From Solirubrobacteraceae bacterium (GTDB lineage Bacteria; Actinomycetota; Thermoleophilia; Solirubrobacterales; Solirubrobacteraceae), in the NCBI GenBank assembly GCA_023230855.1, contig JALNWQ010000027.1:1-29001 (forward strand): 29,001 nt of DNA, read 5' to 3'. Each line of letters opens with the position of its first letter. Position 1 is the first letter of the stretch. This document shows positions 6,757 through 14,379 of the stretch, one piece after another. Under the pieces are notes generated by a model. It saw only the letters and a program-made list of their open reading frames with translations. It was not told the DNA's origin and did no database searches. The position numbers and the translations under genes are program-made.

Positions 6757-8436
6757 GTGTCCTCCACGCTTCCCCAGGGGCTCATGCAGCACGACGTGCC
6801 GCTGGACCTCCAGCACGCGTTCCGGCGCTTGGCCGGAATGCACGCCGACGCGGGCGAAGTGGTAACCCTGCGGTCCGCGGACGGATCGGTCGACCGTGTC
6901 CGGTACCGCGAGATCGCGGAGCGGGCGGCGCGCCTGGCATCGGCACTCGACGCGCTCGGGATCGTCCAGGGCGACAGGGTCGCGACGTTCATGTGGAACA
7001 GCCACGAGCACATGGAGGCCTACCTCGCGATCCCGTGCATGGGGGCGGTGCTGCACACGCTGAACCTCAGGCTCTTCGCCGAGCAGCTCGTCTACATCGT
7101 CAACCACGCCGAGGATCGCGTGGTCATCATCGACGACACGCTGATCCCTCTCGTCGCGCCGCTGGTCGACCAGCTGCCGACGGTGGAGCACTGGATCGTC
7201 GTCGGCGAAGGTGATGCGTCGGCGCTCGGTGGCGGCGTGCTGCGCTACGAGGAGCTCCTCGCCGAACAGCCTGGTGGCTTCTCGTGGCCGCGGATCGAGG
7301 ACGACCGGCAGGCGGCGGCGCTCTGCTACACGAGCGGGACCACGGGCAACCCAAAGGGGGTGCTCTACAGCCACCGCAGCACGCTGTTGCACTCGCTGGC
7401 GATCCTCACCGCGGACAGCTTCGGCATCTGCAAGTCCGATCGCATCCTGCCTATCGTGCCGATGTTCCACGCCAACGCCTGGGGGCTCGTGTACGGCGCC
7501 GCGTTGTCGGGCGCGTCGCTGATCATGCCCGGGCCGTTCATGCAGGCCGGACCGCTGACGACGCTGATGGAACGCGAGCGCTGCACGGTGGCCGGTGCGG
7601 TTCCCACGATCTGGATGGACGTCCTGCGCTACGCGGACGAGCACAAGCCTGACCTCAGCGCGCTGCGCGTGGTCCCCTGCGGTGGTGCGGCGGTGCCGCG
7701 GTCGCTGATGCAGGCGTTCGAGGAGCGCCACGGCGTGACCGTCTGCCAGGCGTGGGGCATGACCGAGACCAGTCCGCTCGCGTCGGTTGCCATCCCCCCG
7801 GCCGACGCTGTCGGGGAGGAGCACTGGCGCTACCGCACGATGCAGGGTCAGATCGCCCCGCTGGTCGAGGTGCGGATCGTGGCGGACGACGGGACGGAGC
7901 AGCCGTGGGACGGCGTCTCGTCGGGCGAGATCCAGGTCCGGGGGCAGTGGATCGCCTCCGCGTACTACCGCGACGACACCTCGGCCGACAAGTTCGACGA
8001 CGGGTGGCTGCGCACCGGCGACGTCGGGGCGATCACCTCGAACGGGTTCATCGCGATCACCGACCGGTCGAAGGACGTCATCAAGTCCGGTGGCGAGTGG
8101 GTCAGCTCGGTCGACCTCGAGAACGCGCTGATGGGGCACCCCGGGGTCCGTGAGGCGGCGGTGATCGCCAAGCCCGACGAACGGTTCACCGAGCGGCCCC
8201 TGGCTTGCGTCGTCCGTGACTCCGACGTCTCGGCCCAGGAGCTGGTCGACTTCCTCGAGGGCCAGGTTGCGCGGTGGTGGATCCCGGACGAGGTCGCGTT
8301 CATCGACGAGGTGCCCAAGACCAGCGTCGGCAAGTTCGACAAGAAGGAGCTGAGGCGCCGCCTCGCGGAGGACGAGTTGGACGATCGTCACGCGGTGGCG
8401 CGTCCGGCGGCGAAGCCGGAGTCCTCGCCGGCGTGA
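6757..8436 (+). CDS. Fatty-acid/long-chain acyl-CoA ligase (FadD-like)
   Basis: 559 residues of the adenylate-forming superfamily; it makes acyl-CoA from free acid, ATP and CoA in two steps. Seen: the P-loop YTSGTTGNPKG (191-201), WGMTETSP in the middle, GWLRTGDVGAI with the ribose-binding Asp, SKDVIKSGGEWVSSVDLEN at the hinge, and the C-terminal catalytic Lys in KTSVGKFDKKEL. I chose GTG 6757 because GGAGG lies 6 nt upstream and the residues after it match the usual FadD N-terminus (STLPQGLMQHDVPL). An in-frame ATG at 6679, directly behind a promoter, would add 26 low-complexity residues and remains possible. Its product could feed the acyl-CoA dehydrogenases nearby. Confidence 0.93.
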   Translation: MSSTLPQGLMQHDVPLDLQHAFRRLAGMHADAGEVVTLRSADGSVDRVRYREIAERAARLASALDALGIVQGDRVATFMWNSHEHMEAYLAIPCMGAVLHTLNLRLFAEQLVYIVNHAEDRVVIIDDTLIPLVAPLVDQLPTVEHWIVVGEGDASALGGGVLRYEELLAEQPGGFSWPRIEDDRQAAALCYTSGTTGNPKGVLYSHRSTLLHSLAILTADSFGICKSDRILPIVPMFHANAWGLVYGAALSGASLIMPGPFMQAGPLTTLMERERCTVAGAVPTIWMDVLRYADEHKPDLSALRVVPCGGAAVPRSLMQAFEERHGVTVCQAWGMTETSPLASVAIPPADAVGEEHWRYRTMQGQIAPLVEVRIVADDGTEQPWDGVSSGEIQVRGQWIASAYYRDDTSADKFDDGWLRTGDVGAITSNGFIAITDRSKDVIKSGGEWVSSVDLENALMGHPGVREAAVIAKPDERFTERPLACVVRDSDVSAQELVDFLEGQVARWWIPDEVAFIDEVPKTSVGKFDKKELRRRLAEDELDDRHAVARPAAKPESSPA

Positions 8437-8439
8437 CGC

Positions 8440-8481
8440 GCGGGCTGATCCCGGCGGTCTCGACCGCCGGGATCAGCCCGC
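8440..8481. terminator. Strong bidirectional hairpin terminator
   Basis: Bases 8440-8459 and 8462-8481 are perfect 20-bp inverted arms with a 2-nt loop (4 nt if the closing pair opens). The hairpin starts 4 nt after the ligase stop and ends 3 nt before the stop of the convergent small membrane-protein gene, so it fills the gap almost exactly. Confidence 0.8.
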
Positions 8482-8483
8482 GC

Positions 8484-8792
8484 TCAGGCGTGCGACCGTG
8501 AGCGGTCGGCCACCGCGTGGGTCGCCGCGCCCGTAACGGCGGTTGCACCGAGGACCGATGGCCAGGCGCCGACTCTCCGAGCCAACGGATGTGACAGCGC
8601 GAAGGCGCCGAGGTAGACGCCCGTGAGTACCGCCGCGACCAAGGTTCCGTGGTCGCGACGCCAGGTCGCCGCGCACCACCCCAGTGGGCCAATCATCGCG
8701 ACGAGCGCTCCGGACTGCGACCCGACGCGGGAGGCGATGATGTAACTGCCCACCATCGAGGCAGCGGCGACAGGGGCGGTCGGGCCAGTCAT
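8484..8792 (-). CDS. Small hydrophobic membrane protein of unknown function
   Basis: 102 residues with about three predicted membrane segments: roughly 6-20, 26-40 and 50-66, plus a weaker hydrophobic stretch 72-92. The tail, DRSRSHA, is polar. I do not recognise a family. The ATG at 8792 is the best start, though a GTG two codons upstream is possible and no ribosome binding site is visible. It is convergent to the acyl-CoA ligase and shares its hairpin terminator. Upstream lies ligase debris, so it stands alone. Confidence 0.55.
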   Translation of the reverse strand: MTGPTAPVAAASMVGSYIIASRVGSQSGALVAMIGPLGWCAATWRRDHGTLVAAVLTGVYLGAFALSHPLARRVGAWPSVLGATAVTGAATHAVADRSRSHA

Positions 8793-8887
8793 TCGCACCA
8801 GTTCTAGCAGTGTGACCGGGCGGTGACCTCGTCGGGGCTCCGGACGTGCGTCCGCAGCTCGTGGCGCCTCCGCCGACGACGGATCGT

Positions 8888-9151
8888 GACGCGACATCGG
8901 ACGCGCGAAGGACGATCTCGTGCTGGAGGATCTTGACGGTCGAGCCCTTCGGGAGCTCCTCGACGATCTACGTGCGACGGCGCCGCAGATGATCAGGTCC
9001 CTCTTGCGGTCGACGATGAAGTAGAAGTCGTCCTCGTCGAGGTCTCCGAGAGGCCGTAGCCCTCGAGGAGCGGCGCGCCGAACGTCGCGGTGGTCCCCCG
9101 CAGCACCTCCAACGGAACGCCGAGCCGGAGGCGGGGCACGAAAGGGATCCG
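8888..9151 (-). pseudogene. Acyl-CoA ligase remnant with two internal deletions
   Basis: Pieces of an adenylate-forming ligase occur in order on the minus strand but in different frames. EVLRGTTATFGAPLLEGYGLSET (split here as EVLRG, then FGAPLLEGYGLSET) runs straight into LGDLDEDDFYFIVDRKRDL near 9050. That skips the ~100 residues normally between the TE-motif and the GDL motif. After IICGA near 8980 the frame changes again to ELPKGSTVKILQHEI, the C-terminal catalytic-Lys region, skipping about 90 residues. The N-terminal half with the P-loop is absent. It is unrelated in detail to the intact ligase at 6757-8436. Confidence 0.65.
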
Positions 9152-9256
9152 CGAGAGCGGAACGGGTCTGCGCTCTCGCCCCGACCGTGCTGCGGTCAAC
9201 CCCGCTGTTGCCGACACGGTGGCGGTGGGCCCCGGGGCCGATCCGCGAGAGACCCT

Positions 9257-10627
9257 TCATCGACGTGCTCCCGGTGCGGTGTGGTCGGGGTCGCAGGTCC
9301 CCGCGAATCCGATCGCCCACGGGGCGGACCCGTCCTGGGCGATACCCCCGGACCCGCCCGGGCAGCGGTTGGAGTGCTTGGACTCGAAGGTCGTGAAGCC
9401 CGAGCCCAGGAGCGGTGCCAGCGCATCCAACGGCGTCGTCAGTCCACGGAGAGCCGGCGGCAGGTTCTGACTGCTGACCTGCAGCGCGATCCGGGTGGAG
9501 TGGCCGTTGGCGTCATACAGCCCGGAGGCCTTGCCGCCGAACGACGTCAGCAGGCCGGACACCAGATCGGGGACGTAGGGCACCGCCTCGTCGAGGATGC
9601 CGTCGGAGGAGCGCAGCGCCCGGGCGGTGTCGCGCAACGCTGGCTCAGCGGAGCGCTCCAGCGGCGGCAAGCGCCGCAGACTCTCGGTCAGGACCGGCAA
9701 CGTCCGGTCGACGTCGGCCAGCAACGGCCGTGCCTCCGCGGTGAACGGCCGCACCAGCCGCAACGTCTCGGCCAGCCGCGACGCGACCGGCCGCGCGTCC
9801 CGCACGACCGGACCGGCGTCGCGCAGCAGCCCCCGCGCGTCGGCGAGCGTCACGTTCGCCTGCCGCAGCGTCCCGGGCGTGCGCCGCAGCACGTCGCTAA
9901 GGGCACGCCGCTCCGCCGACGCCGCACGAACGGTGCCGGCCGTCGCGACCAGCCCCTGCTCCAGATCATCACGCTGCGCCGCGAAGACCGACGCCAACGC
10001 CGACCCGCGCACCACGAACCGCTCGAGGTCGGCATCGTCGGAGCTGACCTGCTCGACCGTCTTGGCCGTCTGCGCCAGCGCCGGACTGAGCGCCGAGATC
10101 AACTCCCGCGTCTGCGGCCCGAGATCGGAGAACGCCTTCGCGCCACCCCGGATCAACGTCTGCAACCCCCGCTGCCCCTCCGCCGCAAACAGCGTCAGCA
10201 CCTGGTCGATGTCCGTCGCCGCGCGCGTGTCCTGCGCCCCGATCCGGCCACCGTCAGCGATCTCCGCAGCGCTCTGCGGCCCGACCTCCAACGACACGAA
10301 CCGGTTGGCGATGCTCGACAACGAACTGTTGCGGATGATCGCCTGCGTCCCACGATGCAACGGCTGGTACGCATCATTGGTGATCGACAGCACCAGCTCC
10401 GCCTGACCGTCGTCAGCCAGGCGGACCTTCGAGACCGTCCCGATCGACGCGCTCCCGACCTTCACGAGGTTCCCGGTCACCATCTGACCCGCATCAGGCA
10501 CCACCATCACCACCCGATACGACCCCGACCCACCCGTCACCAGCACCACCACGACAACCACGACCACCAGCAACGCAAGCGCCACCCGCCCCACCAGACC
10601 ACCGAGCTTCTCGCTGAACGCCTTCAT
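9257..10627 (-). CDS. MCE/MlaD family lipid-transport protein
   Basis: 456 residues. One N-terminal membrane anchor (about 14-32, a run rich in Val and Leu) is followed by the MCE domain (about 36-115: YRVVMVVPDAGQMVTGNLV, then KVGSASIGTVSKVRL), then a long helical region (about 130-370) of the kind that forms the MCE barrel or tunnel. The C-terminus has two Cys (NRCPGG and AGTCDPD) that could form a disulfide outside the cell. MCE proteins carry sterols or fatty acids through the envelope with a YrbE/MlaE permease and an ATPase. Here the upstream permease is broken and no sister mce genes follow, so it may be an orphan. Start ATG 10627; no strong ribosome binding site. Confidence 0.85.
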   Translation of the reverse strand: MKAFSEKLGGLVGRVALALLVVVVVVVVLVTGGSGSYRVVMVVPDAGQMVTGNLVKVGSASIGTVSKVRLADDGQAELVLSITNDAYQPLHRGTQAIIRNSSLSSIANRFVSLEVGPQSAAEIADGGRIGAQDTRAATDIDQVLTLFAAEGQRGLQTLIRGGAKAFSDLGPQTRELISALSPALAQTAKTVEQVSSDDADLERFVVRGSALASVFAAQRDDLEQGLVATAGTVRAASAERRALSDVLRRTPGTLRQANVTLADARGLLRDAGPVVRDARPVASRLAETLRLVRPFTAEARPLLADVDRTLPVLTESLRRLPPLERSAEPALRDTARALRSSDGILDEAVPYVPDLVSGLLTSFGGKASGLYDANGHSTRIALQVSSQNLPPALRGLTTPLDALAPLLGSGFTTFESKHSNRCPGGSGGIAQDGSAPWAIGFAGTCDPDHTAPGARR

Positions 10628-10804
10628 CCGTTCGGGCCGGTCCGCTGCAGACCGCCTGAGCGCGGTGCCGTTGAGGCCACCAGAAGCACGACGGTCGCGC
10701 CGGGGATTTCTCCGAGATTCAAGGCTCTCCCGCCCGAAAGATCCGCGGACGGGCCGGATCGCTAGATGGTGCGTGAGGCGAGTGCTCCACGACGCAATGG
10801 GAGG

Positions 10805-11369
10805 CTACAGAGTGTCGACACCATGTCGAGGACGTCCGTCACAGATGCTGCGTCCGTCGACGAGCGTGGCGACGATGCCGAAGATCGGCGCGTAGACGTC
10901 GCAGAAGCCGGTGACGATCATCAGCGCGCGGAAGCGCGGGACGACGAGGCTCTTGACGGGATCGACGCCGAGGACCCGCAGGAACTCCTCGCGGATCTTG
11001 CGGGCGCCGAGGTCAGCGGTGATGGCGGTGCCGGCCACCCCGGCCAGCACGACTCCCGTCACGAACGGTGCGGACTCGCGGATCGACGCCAGGACGAAGA
11101 GGCCACCCAGGCGGTTCAGCGCACCGAGCAGCACGAGGAAGTTGGCGGCCTGCAGGCCTGGCGCGCCGAAGTCGAACGCCACGGTCGAGACCAGCAGCGG
11201 GAACCAGCAGAGCCGGAGCGCGAAGAGGAACTGATGGACGAACTCGTCGCCGTACGAGAACGGGGGCCGGCGGACCAGACTTTCGTCTTCCCCGCCAGGA
11301 TCATGTCGCCGACCTCTTCCAATGCCCCCTTGGCGGGTCGAGGAGGCGATCAACGACGGTGCTGGCCAT
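10805..11369 (-). pseudogene. MlaE/YrbE-type ABC permease, frameshifted and truncated
   Basis: Starting at ATG 11369, the minus strand reads MASTVVDRLLDPPR, then shifts frame near 11325 to LEEVGDMILAGKTKVWSAG, then shifts again near 11265 to PPFSYGDEFVHQFLFALRLC and a long MlaE core. The core includes FGAPGLQAANFLVLLGALNR, ESAPFVTGVVLAGVAGTA, DLGARKIREE and LGVDPVKSLVVPRF. It loses homology after IFGIV near 10860, before the last membrane segments. The partner protein of the MCE gene downstream is therefore non-functional unless the indels are sequence errors; the C-terminal loss would remain. Confidence 0.8.
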
Positions 11370-11414
11370 CGGTGCTCCTGTCGGTCGTCGGACGTTTCGT
11401 CGCAGTCGGGGTCA

Positions 11415-12056
11415 TCACGCGGATGAGGGGCATCCGGACGACACCTTCACGCGCCACCAGCCGTCGAGGATCCGACCATGCCGAACCGGGGACGACCTCG
11501 TATACCCTTCAGCCGCGCTCCGCGAGATCCCGGGTCTCGAGGTGTCGATACCGATGCGACGCGGGCCCCGGTACATCTCGGGAAGAAGTTCGCGGTCGAC
11601 CCGCTCGGTCGTCCGTTGGTCGTCGACCTGCCGCACAAGGCCCACCAGGTCGTCCCGGCAGCGCTCGAGCTCGCCGTGATCGAGCGGTCGGCCACCGATT
11701 CTGGCCTGCGGGGCGAGTGCCGTGCTGCCGACTCTCCCGCGAGCACCGGCCACGAGATCGTCCGAAACGGCCGCGGTGAGCGGCCGCTCCAGCCTCGCGA
11801 TCTGGCGGCGGAGCCTGCAACGCGCCGCGCGGTCGTCGCGAACGAGGCCCTGGCGTGCGAACCCGAACCCCGAGGTCCGCCCGCGGGGCGCGGCGCAGCT
11901 GATGCCGTCTTCGCTGCCTCCGAGACGACGTTCTGGCGCGGCCCGTTCCGGGTAGAGGTAATGCGTCGTCGGCGAAGTTTCGATCATGTCGCTCGCAAAG
12001 CGCGTGCCCAGCGCGTTGCCGAGCTCGAACAACAAGATGGTGTGAGCGCTGGTCAA
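11415..12056 (-). CDS. Protein of unknown function, possibly degraded
   Basis: An open frame of 213 codons from TTG 12056, overlapping the PaaI stop by TTGA; an ATG at 11987 is an alternative start. The middle (about residues 78-150) is rich in Arg, Leu, Asp and Glu and could form helices. The C-terminus reads ILDGWWRVKVSSGCPSSA. I have an impression of a W-W-R-V-K-x-S-S-G-C-P ending in uncharacterised actinobacterial proteins, but cannot name a family. The first ~60 residues look random, so this may be a frameshifted relic. Codon use is compatible with coding but not decisive. Confidence 0.3.
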   Translation of the reverse strand: MTSAHTILLFELGNALGTRFASDMIETSPTTHYLYPERAAPERRLGGSEDGISCAAPRGRTSGFGFARQGLVRDDRAARCRLRRQIARLERPLTAAVSDDLVAGARGRVGSTALAPQARIGGRPLDHGELERCRDDLVGLVRQVDDQRTTERVDRELLPEMYRGPRRIGIDTSRPGISRSAAEGYTRSSPVRHGRILDGWWRVKVSSGCPSSA

Positions 12057-12529
12057 CGGTCAGGGCCGGGCGTGTCGCCCCAGTGGCTCCAGGCGTCCGG
12101 CAGGGGCTGCCCCGTCCGGCGGAAGTGGGCGAGGTCCACGACGATGAAGAGCGCGTGGGCCTCGGCCAGCAGGGCGGTGCCGTGGTGCATCGTACCGCGG
12201 GTGTGCAGCTTCCGGCCGTCGCGGCGCTCGAGGTGTGCCTCGACCTCCAGGTCGTCGCCCAGGACCGCCGGGGCACGGAACTCGACGGTCAGGCTTGCGG
12301 TGACGGCAGGGAGGTGGAGGGCGCTGGGGACGGCGCCGAGGACGTCGTCGAAGACCGCCGCGACCGCACCGCCGTGCGCCAGCCCCGGGCCACCTTCGTG
12401 GTGGGAAGCGAAGCGGATGGTGCCGAGGACCCGTCGGTCCACGATGTGCATCTCCAGCCCCATGCTCGAGGGGTTCTCGGTGCCGCAGCCGAAGCAGTTG
12501 GGGTGATGGGCGGGAATGTCGTAGGTCAT
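12053..12529 (-). CDS. PaaI family hotdog-fold thioesterase (second copy)
   Basis: 158 residues, clearly paralogous to the protein at 1965-2450. It has the same opening H-H-P-x-C-x-G-C-G (C12, C15), then GLAHGGAVAAVFDDVLG with H52 and D61/D62 at the active-site positions, then VEFRAPAVLGDDLEVEAHLE and GRKLHTRGTMHHG. An acyl-CoA thioesterase role follows from the family. The ATG at 12529 overlaps the stop of the transglutaminase-like gene by ATGA, so it is the second gene of a coupled pair. Its own stop overlaps a possible TTG start downstream. Confidence 0.9.
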   Translation of the reverse strand: MTYDIPAHHPNCFGCGTENPSSMGLEMHIVDRRVLGTIRFASHHEGGPGLAHGGAVAAVFDDVLGAVPSALHLPAVTASLTVEFRAPAVLGDDLEVEAHLERRDGRKLHTRGTMHHGTALLAEAHALFIVVDLAHFRRTGQPLPDAWSHWGDTPGPDR

Positions 12530-13173
12530 GTCGGGCGCCGGTCGCTCGGACCCATCGCCAACCCCGGGTACGCCCGGGCGTAGGTGTCGAGGATGCGTTG
12601 TAGGGGGAGGTCGTCGAACGTGCCGTGATCGCGGACGTACTCCATGTACCGGCCGCCGGTTCCGTCGAAGGGGTGCAGCAGCGCGTCGCCGGAGCCGTCG
12701 AAGTCCAAGGGGGCGACGCCGACGCGCTCGCACAGCTCGCGGTTGAACGCGGGGCTGGCCTTCAGCCACCGTCCCCCGAGATGGAGCACGGCGTAGCCGT
12801 GGTACAGGAACACGTCGGTGCCCATCGCCGCGGCCAGCCGCTCGGACTGCAGGTGGTTGCGGACGTCGGAGAATCCCAGGCGCGCCCGAATCCCCCGGTG
12901 CCGCGCCGCGGCGACGAGGAGCACGGCCTTCGGCACGCAGTACCCCGTCCCGGTGGCCAGGACCGCGCTGGCCCGGTAGGCCGCGGCGTCGGTGGGCAGG
13001 TAGTGCGGGTCGTACCGGATCTCGTCACGCACCGCCCGGAACAGCCGTTCGGCGACCTCCTCCGGCGTGGTCGCCGCCCCGACCACGCGATCCGCGAACG
13101 CCCCCACCTCGGGGGCGTCGTGGTCGACGAACTCGGTCGACTCCAGATCGGTCGTGGTGCTCGGATGCGTCAT
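12526..13173 (-). CDS. Transglutaminase-like cysteine-dependent protein
   Basis: 215 residues. TPEEVAERLFRAVRDEIRYDP (36-56, helix leading to the core; quoted in part) precedes GTGYCVPKAVLL with nucleophile C79, then ARHRGIRARLGFSDV, then YHGYAVLHLGGRWLKASPAFN with H125. The Asp that completes the triad in most members (as in D-P-T) is a Ser here (S140 in ASPAFN); I believe a Ser/Thr is common in this subgroup, but that is from memory. Such proteins act as proteases, amidases or acyltransferases; the substrate is unknown. I chose ATG 13173, since codons above it run into a reductase remnant. It is coupled to the PaaI gene downstream. Confidence 0.85.
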   Translation of the reverse strand: MTHPSTTTDLESTEFVDHDAPEVGAFADRVVGAATTPEEVAERLFRAVRDEIRYDPHYLPTDAAAYRASAVLATGTGYCVPKAVLLVAAARHRGIRARLGFSDVRNHLQSERLAAAMGTDVFLYHGYAVLHLGGRWLKASPAFNRELCERVGVAPLDFDGSGDALLHPFDGTGGRYMEYVRDHGTFDDLPLQRILDTYARAYPGLAMGPSDRRPT

Positions 13174-13271
13174 CGGCGGGGGTCCTGGCGCTCGTAGGTG
13201 CTCGGTGGCACGTGGGCGTGCGGGGAACATCCGATCCTCGGAAGAGCGCGATGCTCTCGTCCGAGGACACA

Positions 13272-13598
13272 ACCCACTTCGTGGGGAGATGGTCCTCCGC
13301 GGGTCGGGAGCTTGCCGACGACGTGGTCGGCCACGAGCGGCGCGATCGCGTCGTTGGCGTACTTCTTGTTCGTGCCGATGATCCCTGAGGGGCTGCGCTC
13401 GACCGTCGGGTGGTCCGGGGCCACGCCGAAGCGCACCCGGCCGTAGGGCGTGGGGAGGCGGTCGAACAGGTCGACGCGGACCTCGCCCTCGATCGCCTCG
13501 CCGGAGAGCAGCCGCGCGGTGGGGTAGCAGCCCGCCGGGCCGGCACCGGCCACGGCGATCTTCAGCGTGCGCGGGGCGGCGCCTCTGTCAGCAGTCAT
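13272..13598 (-). pseudogene. FprA-type ferredoxin-NADP reductase with a large internal deletion
   Basis: From ATG 13598 the frame gives the FAD-binding start (KIAVAGAGPAGCYPTARLL), then VDLFDRLPTPYGRVRFGVAP and PDHP (residue 64). It jumps without a frame break to RSPSGIIGTNKKYANDAIA, which in FprA-type enzymes lies about 280-300 residues later. The NADPH-binding domain is thus missing. Homology stops near residue 109 (HEVG); the open frame runs on to 13170 without family similarity. Intact FprA passes electrons from NADPH to ferredoxin, for example for P450s. The neighbouring rubredoxin gene is also damaged. Confidence 0.75.
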
Positions 13599-13640
13599 CG
13601 AGCTCCGCATGAGTCGGGTGTCGCGGGCGTTCGGTGACAA

Positions 13641-13804
13641 TCAGTCGGCGAGGGGCGCGAACTCGCCCTTCTGGGCGCCGCAGACGGGGCACGACCAGTC
13701 GTCGGGGATGTCTTCGAACGGTGTGCCGGGCGGGATCCGCCGTCTGGGTCGCCCTGTTCCGGGTCGTAGATGAAACCGCACGGCTCACAGATCCACTGCT
13801 GCAC
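13641..13804 (-). pseudogene. Rubredoxin with a single-base frameshift
   Basis: From GTG 13804 the product reads QQWICEPCGFIYDPEQGDPD with the first C-x-x-C iron ligand pair. Near 13731-13736 the frame is lost. One extra base in the GGGATCC stretch would restore IPPGTPFEDIPDDW and SCPVCGAQKGEFAPLAD, with the second C-x-x-C, ending at TGA 13641. The restored length of 54 residues is exactly the family norm and every other residue looks conserved, so this is either a very recent mutation or a sequence error. Rubredoxins carry electrons to alkane hydroxylases or other oxygenases; none of that type is adjacent. Confidence 0.8.
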
Positions 13805-13810
13805 GCCCCG

Positions 13811-13850
13811 AAGATACCGCAACCCCGACGATGTGTTGACGGCGCGTCAA
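13811..13850 (-). promoter_or_regulatory. Rubredoxin promoter with TTGAC-N5-GTCAA palindrome
   Basis: On the minus strand TATCTT (13816-13811) precedes the GTG at 13804 by 6 nt. TTGACGGCGCGTCAA at 13836-13850 is a near-perfect palindrome (only one inner pair is mismatched) and lies 20 bp upstream of the -10 box, over the -35 region. It matches the site at 19921-19935. Confidence 0.55.
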
Positions 13851-13969
13851 GAGCCGTGTCGCGACGAGTGTCCCCGGTCGAGCCGAGGCCTCGTCGGTCG
13901 TGGCTCCCGCCAGCCACGACGCTGCGCGGCTCAGCCCACGTCACCGCGGCGCAATCGGTGACGCCGGGG

Positions 13970-14379
13970 TCACGGCAGTAGTAGGGCGTCGTCACCCGAT
14001 CGGCGTCGCGCACCGATGCGCAGCACGGTCTCGCGTTGCCGGGACGCAGAGAGCGTCCAGCGTCCGGGCGAGAGATCCGCCTGGAGGGTCGCGGCTGTTC
14101 CCGGGACGACGTTCACGCGCGTCCGCGCGACCGTGGCGCCAGAGGCTCGTCGCAGCGCCAGAGGCGTGCTCGAGGACGTCTGGTTCGTGACGACGATCCG
14201 GACCGGCCGGGGGAGACGCTCACGCCGCGGTCGGTGATCGCGACGCTCATCTGCAACGTCTCGGGCGGGCGGCTGCCGTTCGGCTTTCCGGACACGCGCC
14301 CGCAACCCGCGACACTCAGCGACGCGGCGACGACGACCAGTGCCGTGCTGGTTCGTCCTGGGTTCGAAAAGGGCCTCAT
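13970..14379 (-). pseudogene. Frameshifted small lipoprotein of unknown family
   Basis: From ATG 14379: MRPFSNPGRTSTALVVVAA, then LSVAGC, a signal peptide with a lipobox whose Cys would be lipidated, followed by a polar stretch ending DRGVSVSPG. Near 14203-14214 the frame breaks. One base more would continue into PVRIVVTNQTSSSTPLALRR, then GTAATLQADLSPGRWTLSAS, which looks like a beta-sandwich domain, to the stop at 13970 (136 residues if restored). Its start overlaps the stop of the upstream lipoprotein by ATGA, so the two form an operon. I do not recognise the family. Confidence 0.6.

Noticed and set aside
11478..12506. 342-codon plus-strand frame
   Set aside because: It overlaps the PaaI gene antisense and has no recognisable motif; codon composition looks like a shadow.
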